From contig JBEEGH010000005.1 in the NCBI GenBank assembly GCA_041166745.1, positions 1-64,000 of the forward strand: a DNA stretch of 64,000 nt, written 5' to 3'. This document shows positions 33,093-42,360 of this stretch, in pieces. This DNA is from DASUCS01 sp041166745. Its GTDB lineage: Bacteria; Actinomycetota; Acidimicrobiia; Acidimicrobiales; JACDCH01. Numbering within the stretch: the stretch's first letter is position 1; every line of letters starts with the position of its first letter. The notes under the pieces were generated by a model that saw only the letters and a program-made list of their open reading frames with translations, was not told where the DNA came from and did no database searches. A program made the position numbers and the translations under genes.

Positions 33093-34979
33093 TCAGCTAG
33101 TACGCACCGTGCCGACGCGGCGCCGAAGCTGCTGAGCAACGACGGCCACGAGCATGATCAACAGGGAGATCGTGGTGCCGCCGGTGCCGCCGCCGGTCCG
33201 CGCCAATACGCCAGGGGATGCCGACCCTGTCGTCTCGAGGGCGGCCGTGAGGTCGCTGCCGGCGAGCACCGGGAACAGCAGGCGGGAGCCGTCCTCGCCG
33301 AGCCGGATCGTGTTGACGGCGGGCAGCCCCGATTGCGAAGCGCCTGAGACACCGATGACGTGGAGGCGGAGGCGGTGGCCGGCGTCGAACTGGTTGCCGA
33401 TGGGCCAGAGCTCGACGTGGTACCGGCGCTCCTCGCCGATGGCGGCGGGATCCCGCACGTCGTAGATGCCGTAGGGCTGGACGATGTCGCCGGCCGCGTC
33501 GACGAGCGACCGGGTGATGTCGACGCCGGGGTAGGCGCTCTTGAGGCGGCCGGCGGCCATGGGGTGGGTGGTGCCGTCGGGCCACACGTCGGAGAGGACC
33601 GCGTAGATGTCGGTCTCGGGTGTGGTGCTCGACAGAACGAGTTCGACGCTGGCCGGCCCGGCCGCCTGCACGGCGGTGGCGAACGGCTCGGTGGTGTAGG
33701 AGAGTCCGAGCGGCTCGGCGAGGGTCATGTCGGTGAGCAGCGGCGCGTTGTTGATGCCGACGATGGCGGTGTTGTACGGGTCGGTCGCGCTGGGCAGGGA
33801 GGGCACCGCCGGGTAGGACTGCGTCGCGGCGGTGGCCGGGCCGACGGTGAGGGTGCCGTCGTTGATCGATGTCGCCGTGCCACTCGGGGTCGGATCGAGC
33901 TGAAGCGGCACCCAGGTGGTACCGGGCAGGGGCCAGTCGGTGCCGTGAGTGGTGACGAAGTGCCCGGCGAGCATGTCCTCGCGGTCGCCGTGGGCCATGA
34001 AGAGCTGCACGGCCGGTTCGCGGTCGATGCCGTTGTCGGTGTCGCGGAGGTAGCGGTCGAACCAGGAGACCCGCTGGCGGTCCGAGCCGTCGGAGCCGAT
34101 CGGCACGCCGTCGTGGCCACCGACGACGAGCAGGTGCGCACCGTCGTCGCGTAGCTCCTGAAATGCTTGGAACGCGCCCCGGGACTCGACATCGAAGAAA
34201 CCGTCGACCATGAGGATCGGCAGGTCGTTCACGTCACCTCGGAAGCCTCGTTCCCGCCAGTAGTCGTCGAGGGTGGGGTGGAGTTGGTAGTCGACGGGGA
34301 TCTGGCCCATTCCGAGGGCAACGGGCACGAGCGAGAGCGGGTCGTGGCCGAGCCGGTCGGGGAGGGCCTGCGCGAGGGGCGCGCCGATGAGGGCGAAAAC
34401 GCCGAGAGCCGGAAAGCCGTTGGGTACTCCGCCGGGATACAGCAGGTCTCGGTACAGCTCGTGGGTTCCGGCGCCGAGCACGGCGGCCTCGACGCACGGC
34501 AGGTCGAGGTGCAGCGAGTTGTAGATGATGATGGCGCTCGCCGAGAACCCGAGGAGCCCGAGGCGACCATTGCTCCACGGCTGGGCGCAGGCCCAACCGA
34601 GCACCTCGGCAACGTCGCTCTGGCTTCGGGGGCCGAGGGCGTCGAAGCTGCCATCGCTGAGCCCGGTGCCACGAACGTGGACCTGGAGGTAGTTGTAATC
34701 GGCGCCCGCGGCCTCGAAGCAACAGCCCGGGGCGTACGGGCTGAACTCCACGATCACCGGGCGCGCGGGCAGCTCGCTGCCGACGAGCGGTCCTCGTCCG
34801 CCGAGCTTGATCTCGAGCTCCACTCCGTCGGACATGGGGACACGAAGATCGCGAGTGACCTGCGGCTCGTCGGTCTGCGCCGCGGCCGGCGCGGTGCCAC
34901 TGCGCGCGAGGGTGGCGGCGAGCATCGCGAACAGGAGCAGCGCGCGGGCGCTGCGCCGGTTGCGAGGATGTCCGTGCAT
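33093..34979 (-). CDS. Exported CocE/NonD-type hydrolase with an LAxTG sorting tail
   Basis: 628 residues from ATG 34979 (GGGAG seven bases upstream). The signal peptide has an Arg-rich start, an ALLLFAMLAATLA core and a PAAAQT cleavage site. The body is a CocE/PepX-like hydrolase: VHVRGTGLSDGSF, LLGFSASAIIIYNS (nucleophile region), LMVDGFFDVES (acid) and VVGGHDG (His), followed by a beta-sandwich lectin-like C-terminal domain. It ends LARTGG, a hydrophobic segment and RRR, a class E sortase-type signal, so it is probably attached to the cell wall. Confidence 0.85.
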   Translation of the reverse strand: MHGHPRNRRSARALLLFAMLAATLARSGTAPAAAQTDEPQVTRDLRVPMSDGVELEIKLGGRGPLVGSELPARPVIVEFSPYAPGCCFEAAGADYNYLQVHVRGTGLSDGSFDALGPRSQSDVAEVLGWACAQPWSNGRLGLLGFSASAIIIYNSLHLDLPCVEAAVLGAGTHELYRDLLYPGGVPNGFPALGVFALIGAPLAQALPDRLGHDPLSLVPVALGMGQIPVDYQLHPTLDDYWRERGFRGDVNDLPILMVDGFFDVESRGAFQAFQELRDDGAHLLVVGGHDGVPIGSDGSDRQRVSWFDRYLRDTDNGIDREPAVQLFMAHGDREDMLAGHFVTTHGTDWPLPGTTWVPLQLDPTPSGTATSINDGTLTVGPATAATQSYPAVPSLPSATDPYNTAIVGINNAPLLTDMTLAEPLGLSYTTEPFATAVQAAGPASVELVLSSTTPETDIYAVLSDVWPDGTTHPMAAGRLKSAYPGVDITRSLVDAAGDIVQPYGIYDVRDPAAIGEERRYHVELWPIGNQFDAGHRLRLHVIGVSGASQSGLPAVNTIRLGEDGSRLLFPVLAGSDLTAALETTGSASPGVLARTGGGTGGTTISLLIMLVAVVAQQLRRRVGTVRTS

Positions 34980-35054
34980 GCTCGTGCTCCCACCATGACG
35001 GCCCGCGCCGATCAATAGACAAGAGTGTTCGCCGTTCGGCTACGGTTCTCCTTC

Positions 35055-35726
35055 ATGCCGGACCTCTTGTCCCGCCCGACGCCCGCGGTCGACGAAGCTG
35101 GTCCCGCGCCGGAGACCATCGTGCAACGGCTCCCACGTGGCCGTCATCAACTGGCCCGGGCGGAGGTCGAGCAGGCGCAGCGGCTGCGCATCCTCATCGG
35201 CCTGGCCGAGGCCATGCACGACAAGGGCTACGTCGGCACATCTGTCGCCGAGGTCATCAAGCGGGCCGGTGTGTCCCGCGAGACCTTTTACCAGCTGTAC
35301 TCCTCCAAGCTCGACTGCTTCCTCGCTGCGTTCGACCTCGTCGCGGACGGGCTCGCCGAGCGGCTCGCCACCGCCCTCGACGGTTCAGGTACGCCGCTCG
35401 AGCGCTTCGAACGGACGCTCGCCGCCTACCTCGACACCTTGGCGTCGGCTCCCGCGTACGCACGGTTGTTCCTCGTCGAGGTCCACGCCGCCGGGCCCGA
35501 CGCGATGGCGCGACGGACCGCCCTCCAGCACCGTCTGGCCGAAGCACTCGCCGACCTCTTCGACGCCCGCACCGATGCCGACCGCTTCGCCTGTCAGATG
35601 ATCGTCGCCGCCGTCAGCGCCATGGTCACTGGGCCACTCGTCGTCGATGACCTCGACGCCCTGCGCGCCCTCCACGCGCCGCTGCTCGACCACGTTCGGC
35701 GCCTGATGATCACGGGGTCGACGTGA
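35055..35726 (+). CDS. TetR-family regulator
   Basis: 223 residues from ATG 35055. After a 35-residue leader, the HTH is RILIGLAEAMHDKGYVGTSV then EVIKRAGVSRETFYQLYSSK. The C-terminal domain contains SAPAYARLFLVEVHAAGPDA. It overlaps the SDR gene that follows (GTGA) and probably regulates it. The 75-bp gap to the divergent hydrolase gene may hold the operator; no perfect palindrome was seen. Confidence 0.9.
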   Translation: MPDLLSRPTPAVDEAGPAPETIVQRLPRGRHQLARAEVEQAQRLRILIGLAEAMHDKGYVGTSVAEVIKRAGVSRETFYQLYSSKLDCFLAAFDLVADGLAERLATALDGSGTPLERFERTLAAYLDTLASAPAYARLFLVEVHAAGPDAMARRTALQHRLAEALADLFDARTDADRFACQMIVAAVSAMVTGPLVVDDLDALRALHAPLLDHVRRLMITGST

Positions 35727-36520
35727 ACCGCCTCCAGGATCGCGTCGCCGTCGTCGTGGGTGCCGGTCAGACGCCGGGCGCCACGATCGGGAACGGTCGT
35801 GCCACGGCGATCACCTTCGCCCGCGAGGGCGCCCGCCTGGTCCTGGTCGACAGGGATCCCGACTCGCTGGAAGAAACCGCCGAACTCGCCCGCGGCGAGG
35901 GCGCGGACGTTGCGACCGTCGTCGTCGACGTCGCCGGAGACGACGGACCCGACCGCATCGTCGGAGCGGCCGTCGACGCGTTCGGAGGTATCGACGTCCT
36001 CCACAACAACGTCGGGATCGGGGCGGGCGACGGACCGCCGCACCACCTCGACGACGACGTGTACGACCGGATCATGGACGTGAACTTGCGCGCGATGTGG
36101 CGCATGTGCCGCGCCGCGATCCCTCTGCTTCGGGCCAGCGACCATGGCGTGATCGTGAACGTGTCGTCGCTGGCGTCGATCGCCGCCGCCGGGAACCTCA
36201 CCGCGTACAAGCTCTCGAAGGCCGGCGTGAACGCGCTGACGCAGAACCTGGCCACCACCAACGCCAAGTACGGCGTCCGAGCCAACGCCATCTTGCCCGG
36301 CTTCATCGACACGCCGATGGCCGTCGATGCCGTGGCCCGCGCGCTCGACACCGAACGCTCCACCGTCGCCGATGTGCGCGCTGCGATGGTGCCGCTTGGT
36401 CGCCAAGGGACGGCCTGGGATGTCGCCAATGCGGCTCTCTTCCTCGCCTCCGACGAGGCCGCCTTCATCACCGGCGTGCTACTCCTCGTTGACGGCGGCC
36501 AAGGGGCCCGAGTCGGCTGA
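35723..36520 (+). CDS. Short-chain dehydrogenase/reductase
   Basis: 265 residues from GTG 35723. It shows a Rossmann AVVVGAGQTPGATIGNGRA with a longer-than-usual glycine loop, LHNNVGIG (NNxG), VNVSSLAS with the catalytic Ser, and YKLSK with the catalytic Tyr and Lys. The C-terminal PGFIDTPM and FLASDEAAFITGVLLLVDGG are typical classical SDR features. It uses NAD(P) to oxidise or reduce an alcohol or ketone, and is translationally coupled to the TetR gene. Confidence 0.9.
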   Translation: MNRLQDRVAVVVGAGQTPGATIGNGRATAITFAREGARLVLVDRDPDSLEETAELARGEGADVATVVVDVAGDDGPDRIVGAAVDAFGGIDVLHNNVGIGAGDGPPHHLDDDVYDRIMDVNLRAMWRMCRAAIPLLRASDHGVIVNVSSLASIAAAGNLTAYKLSKAGVNALTQNLATTNAKYGVRANAILPGFIDTPMAVDAVARALDTERSTVADVRAAMVPLGRQGTAWDVANAALFLASDEAAFITGVLLLVDGGQGARVG

Positions 36521-36549
36521 CTCCAGCGGACGGTCCGAGGTGCGTTGCC

Positions 36550-39279
36550 TCAGGAACGCGTCAAGAGCTCGGCGGTTTCGGCCGCGACGCGTTTCATCCC
36601 CATTGCTTCCGCGTCCGAATGCGCTCGTTGCAGGAGGACACGGGCTTGTGGTGTGTCGCCCTTCCCGTCCCGGCTGAGCAACATGCGGCCGAACCACATT
36701 CGGGTTCGGGTTGCGTGCGGCCGGCAGCGAGCTTTGTCCTCCAGCGCGACGGCTGCAGCAAAATGCCTCTCGGCGTCCTCGAGGTTTCCGGTCACCGTCG
36801 CGGCCATTCCCAAGAAGCGATCGGCGGCGCCTACGTTGAACATCGCGCCCACCGAGGCGAGGAGCAATCCGGAGTATTCGGCGAGCCTGTCGTACAGGAT
36901 CGTCGCCGACTCCTTATCTCCAATTCGCGCAACCGCGTCGATGGCGACCGCGACTGCGGCCGACCACGTCTGGTCTCGAGGGACCTCGTACCCTTCATGG
37001 AGCAGAGGCTCGAGCGCCGCGCGCGCCTCGTCGAGGCACCCGATCTCGCCGTAGGCCATCGCAAGTGCTGTGCGGTACCCGTACACACCCGGATTGGCTT
37101 GCTGCGCGAGTTCCACCGCGGGGAGGAACTCTTCCATGCGCCCCGTGTCCCAGTGGTAGGCGATCTGATGCACGGCCCACACGTTGAGGGCGTTCGGATC
37201 TTCGCCGGCGAGCTCGATGAGGGCGGCGTCGGCCGCTTGCGCGTCGTCCCATCGACCATCCATGAGAGCGGCACTGCCGCAGTAGGCCGTGTCGGTGTAG
37301 CGGGCATACCACGACCTCGTCTCGGCCGCGAGAAGTGATACCTCTCCGTGCAGTCGGTCAAAAGCGTCGCGATCGCCAGTCATCAGTGCTGCACTTGCCT
37401 GGAACGTCAGCGCGAACGAGCGCGTGTACGGAGCGCTTCGATCAGTGGCTCTGGTCAGCAACTGGGTGCCCAGGTCGGCGAGCTCGGCGACGCGGGGCGT
37501 GGAGAGCAACGCGCCGGCTCGCGCGTGCATGGCTCGAGTGAATCCCAATTGCGAGCCCGCCTTCTGCGTCAGTTCAGCGGCCTCCTCGGAGAGCAAGAGC
37601 GCCTCGTCGATCCGCCCTTCTGCTGTTCCCAAACGGAATGCCTTTTCGGCGAGGAGCTCGCCCCGTAGGGCGTCGTCGTCGGGACCGAGGAGTGCGAGTG
37701 CATCTTCGATCATCGCCTCGTGCTCAGTGTCGGCTTGCGCCACTCCCGTGTACCAACCCGACACGGTTACAGCCGTGGTGAGCAGCCGAGCAGAGCGGAC
37801 TGCCTTGGCGTCGGCCGCGGCGCGTCCGATGGTTGCGCGAACCCTTTCGGAATCGCGCGACGAAAGGCGCGCTTCGGTGTCGGCGAGCTCGATCAATAGC
37901 TCACAACGTGTCGACAGGTCGGGGGCAACGTCGTCGTCGAGGGCGTGGACGCCACGCTCGAAGATCTCGAGCGCCAGCTCGTACGCCGCCCGATCCCTCG
38001 CCTGCTTGCCTGCCTTGATTGCATAGCGAGCCGCCTGCTCGCCCCCGCCGAGCGGCGCGGCCTCGGCAAAGTGATAGGCGAGCGCCTCGAGGTGGCGCTC
38101 AGCATCCGGGTGTCGTTCGAGCGCGTCGCCGATGTCGCGGTGAAGCCGAATCCGACGAGTGCTTCCGAACTCGTCGACGAGCGCCTGGCGGACGATCGCG
38201 TGAGCAAACTCGAAGGAATCCTGCGTCTCTCGTATCAGCCCTGCATCGAGTGCTTCCTCCAACGCGTCGAGCAGCCCATCCGCATCTGTGGCGACCGAAG
38301 GTACGAGCTCCAGCACCCGAATCGAGAACGACTGACCGATGAGGGCGGCGACGCTCAGCACTCGACGAGCCGTCTCGCTGAGACGGCCGGCACGATCGGC
38401 GACAACGTCGCGCACGCTCTCGGGCAGGCCGAGGTCGGCCGCGGCGACAACCGACGTCCAGCGACCCCCGTCCTGGTACAGCGCACCTGTCTCGACGAGG
38501 TGGCGGAGCAACTCCGAGATGAAGAAGGGATTGCCGTTGGCTTCTCGGTGCAGCACGTTCGCCAACGCGAGAACGGCGGCATCGAGCTCGTGCCCGGCGA
38601 CAGCCGCGACCAGGTCCGCGACCTCGTCGGCCGCAAGCCCGCCCAACCGAAGACGCGTCGCCCACGCTTCGAGCCGCAGGTCTGCGAGCAACTCGAGCAG
38701 ATCGTCACCGGCCTCGCCGTCGCGAAAGGTGGCCACGACCAACAGCCGCATCGTGCGTTCGGACCGCAGCACGTGACGTATCAGTTGCAACGTCGATGTA
38801 GAAGCCCACTGAATGTCGTCGAGAACGAGCACGACCGGCCCGTCGTTCGCGACGACTTCCAGGAGCCTCACCACGGCTTCGAACAGCGCCCAGCGTTCCG
38901 CTCCCGGATCCGCGCTCAGGGGTGCACTCAGACCGGGCACTCGGGCGTGGAGGTCTGGAACGAGGCGTGCCAACTCTCCCGCGCCCCGCAAGGCAGCGAG
39001 TTCCTCGATGGGTCGCGTATCGAGCGCAGCGCGTACGGCCTCTGCGAAGGGCTGGTACGGCAGATTCAGGTTTTCGTCGCACCGCCCGAGCAACACTGTG
39101 GCGCCACCGCGGTGCGCCTCTGCGGCAAAGGTCGCGACCACCGAGGTCTTGCCGACCCCTGGCTCGCCCCCCACGATCACCGCGCGGCGCTCGCCAGATT
39201 GCACGGCCGCCCACGCATCGCGCAGGGCGGTGAGTTCGAAGACGCGGCCGACGAACGCGCTCGACGACGGCGTCTTCAT
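36550..39279 (-). CDS. STAND-type ATPase with TPR repeats, no recognised output domain
   Basis: 909 residues from ATG 39279 (MKTPSSSAFVGRVFELTAL). The AAA_16-type NTPase has Walker A VGGEPGVGKTS and Walker B VVLVLDDIQWAS, then winged-helix-like segments and a long TPR/solenoid region from about residue 400. The family usually ends in a LuxR HTH or begins with a cyclase, but here neither is visible, and the C-terminus AAETAELLTRS is TPR-like. It could be a scaffold, or a regulator whose output lies in a partner. Confidence 0.8.
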   Translation of the reverse strand: MKTPSSSAFVGRVFELTALRDAWAAVQSGERRAVIVGGEPGVGKTSVVATFAAEAHRGGATVLLGRCDENLNLPYQPFAEAVRAALDTRPIEELAALRGAGELARLVPDLHARVPGLSAPLSADPGAERWALFEAVVRLLEVVANDGPVVLVLDDIQWASTSTLQLIRHVLRSERTMRLLVVATFRDGEAGDDLLELLADLRLEAWATRLRLGGLAADEVADLVAAVAGHELDAAVLALANVLHREANGNPFFISELLRHLVETGALYQDGGRWTSVVAAADLGLPESVRDVVADRAGRLSETARRVLSVAALIGQSFSIRVLELVPSVATDADGLLDALEEALDAGLIRETQDSFEFAHAIVRQALVDEFGSTRRIRLHRDIGDALERHPDAERHLEALAYHFAEAAPLGGGEQAARYAIKAGKQARDRAAYELALEIFERGVHALDDDVAPDLSTRCELLIELADTEARLSSRDSERVRATIGRAAADAKAVRSARLLTTAVTVSGWYTGVAQADTEHEAMIEDALALLGPDDDALRGELLAEKAFRLGTAEGRIDEALLLSEEAAELTQKAGSQLGFTRAMHARAGALLSTPRVAELADLGTQLLTRATDRSAPYTRSFALTFQASAALMTGDRDAFDRLHGEVSLLAAETRSWYARYTDTAYCGSAALMDGRWDDAQAADAALIELAGEDPNALNVWAVHQIAYHWDTGRMEEFLPAVELAQQANPGVYGYRTALAMAYGEIGCLDEARAALEPLLHEGYEVPRDQTWSAAVAVAIDAVARIGDKESATILYDRLAEYSGLLLASVGAMFNVGAADRFLGMAATVTGNLEDAERHFAAAVALEDKARCRPHATRTRMWFGRMLLSRDGKGDTPQARVLLQRAHSDAEAMGMKRVAAETAELLTRS

Positions 39280-39378
39280 CGGCCAACTCCAGCAGTCGAC
39301 ACTGGCGCCAAGGCTCGCGCACACGGCGCAGCAGGACGAATCTGCGGCGGCCGGATCGTGGTCGCGCTGAGATGATCC

Positions 39379-39828
39379 TCAGGCCACCGGTGCGTGGCGG
39401 TTGCTCATGGTGGGCCGGTAGATCCGACGGCCAGTGACCTTCGTGGGGGAGAGGCGAACCACGTGCGCCTTCTCGCCCGGGGCCCAAGGCTGCAGCGGGA
39501 GCGCTCGGGCCTCTGTGGTCTGCGACGGATGCGCGAGCCAGCGCGCCGGTCCGACGGCAAGCACGCTCCAGCCAGAGTGGCGATCTTCGTCGACGCCGTC
39601 GATCTCGAAGGCGATCGTCGGCGCGGTCGCGACGGCGTCGAGCTTCGAACCCGGGTCGCTGCGAAAGAAGATGTCACCGCGCTCGTCCATGGCGTAGTTC
39701 ACCGGGAAGATCTCGGGGTGGCCGTCAACCATCACTGCTACGCGGCCGACATCCTCGTGGCGCAAGTGCATGCTGCACGCGATCGGCGTGAGGGCCTCCA
39801 AGAACGTTCGACCTTCGGTCACTGCCAT
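39379..39828 (-). CDS. PNPOx-like flavin-binding protein, likely DevR-regulated
   Basis: 149 residues, ATG 39828. HLRHEDVGRVAVMVDGHPEI, FPVNYAMDERGDIFFRSDPG and GWSVLAVGPARWLAH are the split-barrel motifs of the pyridoxamine-phosphate-oxidase-like family, which binds FMN or F420. A near-consensus DevR box lies about 80 bp upstream (39908-39927). It resembles the gene at 53954. A role in redox or dormancy adaptation is inference from the regulator. Confidence 0.8.
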   Translation of the reverse strand: MAVTEGRTFLEALTPIACSMHLRHEDVGRVAVMVDGHPEIFPVNYAMDERGDIFFRSDPGSKLDAVATAPTIAFEIDGVDEDRHSGWSVLAVGPARWLAHPSQTTEARALPLQPWAPGEKAHVVRLSPTKVTGRRIYRPTMSNRHAPVA

Positions 39829-39907
39829 GATCCTGCTCCTTCAGTTCGACCTGATTGGAGGCTCGCGCATGCGCGACACGAGCAGGCAGGGAACAGCGGC
39901 CCTACTC

Positions 39908-39927
39908 GATGGGACTTAGGTCCCTAC
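39908..39927. promoter_or_regulatory. DevR/DosR-type box upstream of the PNPOx gene
   Basis: GGGACTTAGGTCCC at 39911-39924 has the 5-4-5 layout of the mycobacterial DosR consensus (GGGACTWWAGTCCC). It lies in the short intergenic region and can serve the minus-strand PNPOx gene. The devR-like regulator at 56640 has a nearly identical recognition helix to DevR, which supports binding. Confidence 0.65.
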
Positions 39928-39946
39928 CTGACAGCTCGTGGCTTCA

Positions 39947-41650
39947 TCACGACGAGTCCTGCGTGTCGCCGTGTTGGACCGCGAGATAGTCGTGGACGGA
40001 TCGCACCGCGCTCGATCCTTCGCCAACAGCCGCGGCCACACGTTTCATCGAGCCGCTGCGAACGTCTCCGACGGCGAAGACGCCGGGCACCGACGTCTCG
40101 AACGGCAATGGCTCGCGACCCAGGAACGCGGTCGAGTGCATCGCGTCCTTCGGGAGGGATCGATCGGTGAGGAGGAAGCCGGAACGGTCGACAGCCAGGG
40201 TGCCGTCGAGCCATCCGGTGGCGGGGATTGCTCCGATGAAGCAGAAGAGGCCCTCGCTCTGGATTTCGGTGCGCCGACCCGACGGGTTGTGTTCGACCGT
40301 CACGCGTTCGAGGTGACTCACCCCGGCGAGTGTGCGCACCTCGGTCTCGCTCAGCACGTCGATACGAGGATCGGCGTCGATGCGCTCGATCAGGTAGTGC
40401 GACATCGTGTCGGCCAGATCGCGTCGGCGGATGACAAGTGCTACCGGACTGCCCTGCTGGGCGAGGAACAGCGCCGCTTGTCCGGCGGAGTTCCCGCCTC
40501 CGACCACGATCACGTTGGAGCCGGCGCACACCCGGGCCTCCAACTCGGTAGCCGCGTAGTACACACCCGCGCCCTCGAAGCGTTCGAGATCTTCCACGTC
40601 GAGGCGTCGGTAGTGCGCTCCCGTAGCCAGGATGACCGCTCGAGCGGACAGCTCGCTCCCGTCCGTGAGCGCCACGACGTGGAAGTCGCCGTCGGCTCGC
40701 AATCCCATGACCTCGCATGGCGCGTTGAGGTGGGCGCCAAGGCGCATGGCTTGTATCGCGGTGCGCGCCACCAGGTCCTCGCCGGATACGCCGTTTGGAA
40801 AACCGACGTAGTTCTCGATGCGCGAGCTGGCGCCCGCCTGGCCGCCCGGCCCGACGGCGTCGAGGGAGATGGTCGTGAGCCCCTCCGACGCGCCGTACAC
40901 AGAGGCGGCCAGACCGGCGGGCCCGGTGCCGACGACGACGAGGTCGGCGAGGTAACCGGGTACGGCCCGGTACGTGAGCCCGAGGTGCTGCGCGAACTCT
41001 CCGGGCGACGGTCGCCGTAAGCGCGCGGTTGGTGTGATCACGAGCGGTACGTCGCGCGGGTGCGCGCCGAGGCTGGCCAAGAAGACCGGCGCGTCATCGA
41101 TCTCATCGACGTCGATCCAGGTGTGGGCGAGCCGGGAACGATTGGCGAACGCGCGCAATGCCATTGCCTCGGGCGAGTATCGGGACCCGATGATCTGGAT
41201 GGCACCTGCGCCGTCGCCGGACCGCAGGAGCTCGCGGCGAGCGACGAACGCGCGAAAGATCGTGTCGGAGAGCTCAGGCTTCGAGCTCAGGAGTTGCCGG
41301 AAGTCGTCTGGTTCGACGACCAGCACCCGCCCCGACCGGGACACGCGCGAGGTGAGATAGATCCGCTGTCCGGTCAGCAGGTTGAGCTCGCCGAGAAAGC
41401 CGCCGGGTCCTCGGGAGGCAACGATCAACTCTCCCGCGCCCTCGACCCGGAGCACTTCCACTTCGCCTTCGAGCACGACGATGAATGGTGGAGTGGCGTC
41501 GCCGGCGCGGTAGAGCACATCACCACGCTCGACCGCACGCTCGTAGCCGACTGCGGCGACATCCGTGAGCATCGAGTCGTTCAGCGGCGCGTTGGCGGCG
41601 GACTCCCTGATGGCTTGCACCCCGCCGTCACTCTCGCGGTCGGTCGCCAT
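39947..41650 (-). CDS. cNMP-binding domain fused to a thioredoxin-reductase-like flavoprotein
   Basis: 567 residues, ATG 41650. Residues about 25-150 form a cyclic-nucleotide-binding fold (YRAGDATPPFIVVLEGEVEV, GGFLGELNLLTGQ). A thioredoxin-like/receiver linker spans about 150-240. The FAD/NAD reductase part begins LVVVGTGPAGLAASVYGASE, with ILATGAHYR and VIVVGGGNSAGQAAL. In the place where thioredoxin reductases carry CxxC the sequence is GVYYAATELEARV, so the redox disulphide is absent. It is probably a cAMP-responsive flavin reductase without a thioredoxin partner. Confidence 0.85.
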   Translation of the reverse strand: MATDRESDGGVQAIRESAANAPLNDSMLTDVAAVGYERAVERGDVLYRAGDATPPFIVVLEGEVEVLRVEGAGELIVASRGPGGFLGELNLLTGQRIYLTSRVSRSGRVLVVEPDDFRQLLSSKPELSDTIFRAFVARRELLRSGDGAGAIQIIGSRYSPEAMALRAFANRSRLAHTWIDVDEIDDAPVFLASLGAHPRDVPLVITPTARLRRPSPGEFAQHLGLTYRAVPGYLADLVVVGTGPAGLAASVYGASEGLTTISLDAVGPGGQAGASSRIENYVGFPNGVSGEDLVARTAIQAMRLGAHLNAPCEVMGLRADGDFHVVALTDGSELSARAVILATGAHYRRLDVEDLERFEGAGVYYAATELEARVCAGSNVIVVGGGNSAGQAALFLAQQGSPVALVIRRRDLADTMSHYLIERIDADPRIDVLSETEVRTLAGVSHLERVTVEHNPSGRRTEIQSEGLFCFIGAIPATGWLDGTLAVDRSGFLLTDRSLPKDAMHSTAFLGREPLPFETSVPGVFAVGDVRSGSMKRVAAAVGEGSSAVRSVHDYLAVQHGDTQDSS

Positions 41651-41760
41651 GGAACCGACGCTACGCGGCCTCTGGCGTCTAGGCCACGTCGGACGCGGGG
41701 TAACTGAGCGCAGACCGTGGGACCCCGATGTGCTGCGCCACCGGCCGCGAAGGAGACAAC

Positions 41761-42360
41761 GTGAGACCTGGGCATCCGTTCGAGACCAGTGAGCTGGACG
41801 AGCTCCGGGCGGACCAGCGACGAGCGCTCCGACTCATTCCCGTCGATGTGTTCCTCGAGCACGCGCCTGCGGTCGGCCCCGATGTCGACAACGTCGCGCC
41901 CGTCGATCGGCCGATGATCGAAACGTCACTTCGCACGGAGGCGAAGGGGCTGCTGCGCGAACTGACATCGTTGCTCAACGGGTGGCGGCACTACACGCAA
42001 CTCGAGACCCTTGACGCCTTCTATCAATCCAACCGGGCAGCGGCCGAGCAGCTCGACGTTCGTCGCCAGACGACGTTCTTCGATCAACTCGAGATGGCCG
42101 GCACGGCGCATCGTGAGGCCGAGATGGCAACCCCTCGGGTGGAAGATGCGCCAGCGCTGCGGCGGCTTCTGTTCTTGCTCGTCTGGGCGGACGGGCTATC
42201 GGACTATCGCGATCCTCGGTTCGCTTCCGCTTCGGCCGCATCGGCCGTTCCCAGGGAGCGCGACGAACGCATCATCCAAGTCCCAGCACCCCCAGCACGC
42301 CGGCCGAGCGCGGACGACGACGACGCGACGGAGCTCCTAGCGCCCGCCGACCTGCCGTAG
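41761..42360 (+). CDS. Conserved hypothetical protein
   Basis: 199 residues from GTG 41761, with AAGGAG six bases upstream. The first 150 residues are helical (ETSLRTEAKGLLRELTSLLN; LDAFYQSNRAAAEQLDVRRQ), followed by a hydrophobic patch RRLLFLLVWADGL and an acidic, Pro-rich tail. No family was recognised. The last 24 bp overlap, tail to tail, the end of the GGDEF-EAL gene. Confidence 0.6.
   Translation: MRPGHPFETSELDELRADQRRALRLIPVDVFLEHAPAVGPDVDNVAPVDRPMIETSLRTEAKGLLRELTSLLNGWRHYTQLETLDAFYQSNRAAAEQLDVRRQTTFFDQLEMAGTAHREAEMATPRVEDAPALRRLLFLLVWADGLSDYRDPRFASASAASAVPRERDERIIQVPAPPARRPSADDDDATELLAPADLP

Noticed and set aside
33360..34154. Gly/Val-rich forward frame opposite the CocE-type gene
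   Set aside because: Low-complexity shadow of a GC-rich coding region; no homology-like blocks.
37945..39375. 476-codon forward frame opposite the STAND ATPase
   Set aside because: Antisense shadow with no motifs; the reverse strand carries Walker A and B and a TPR region.
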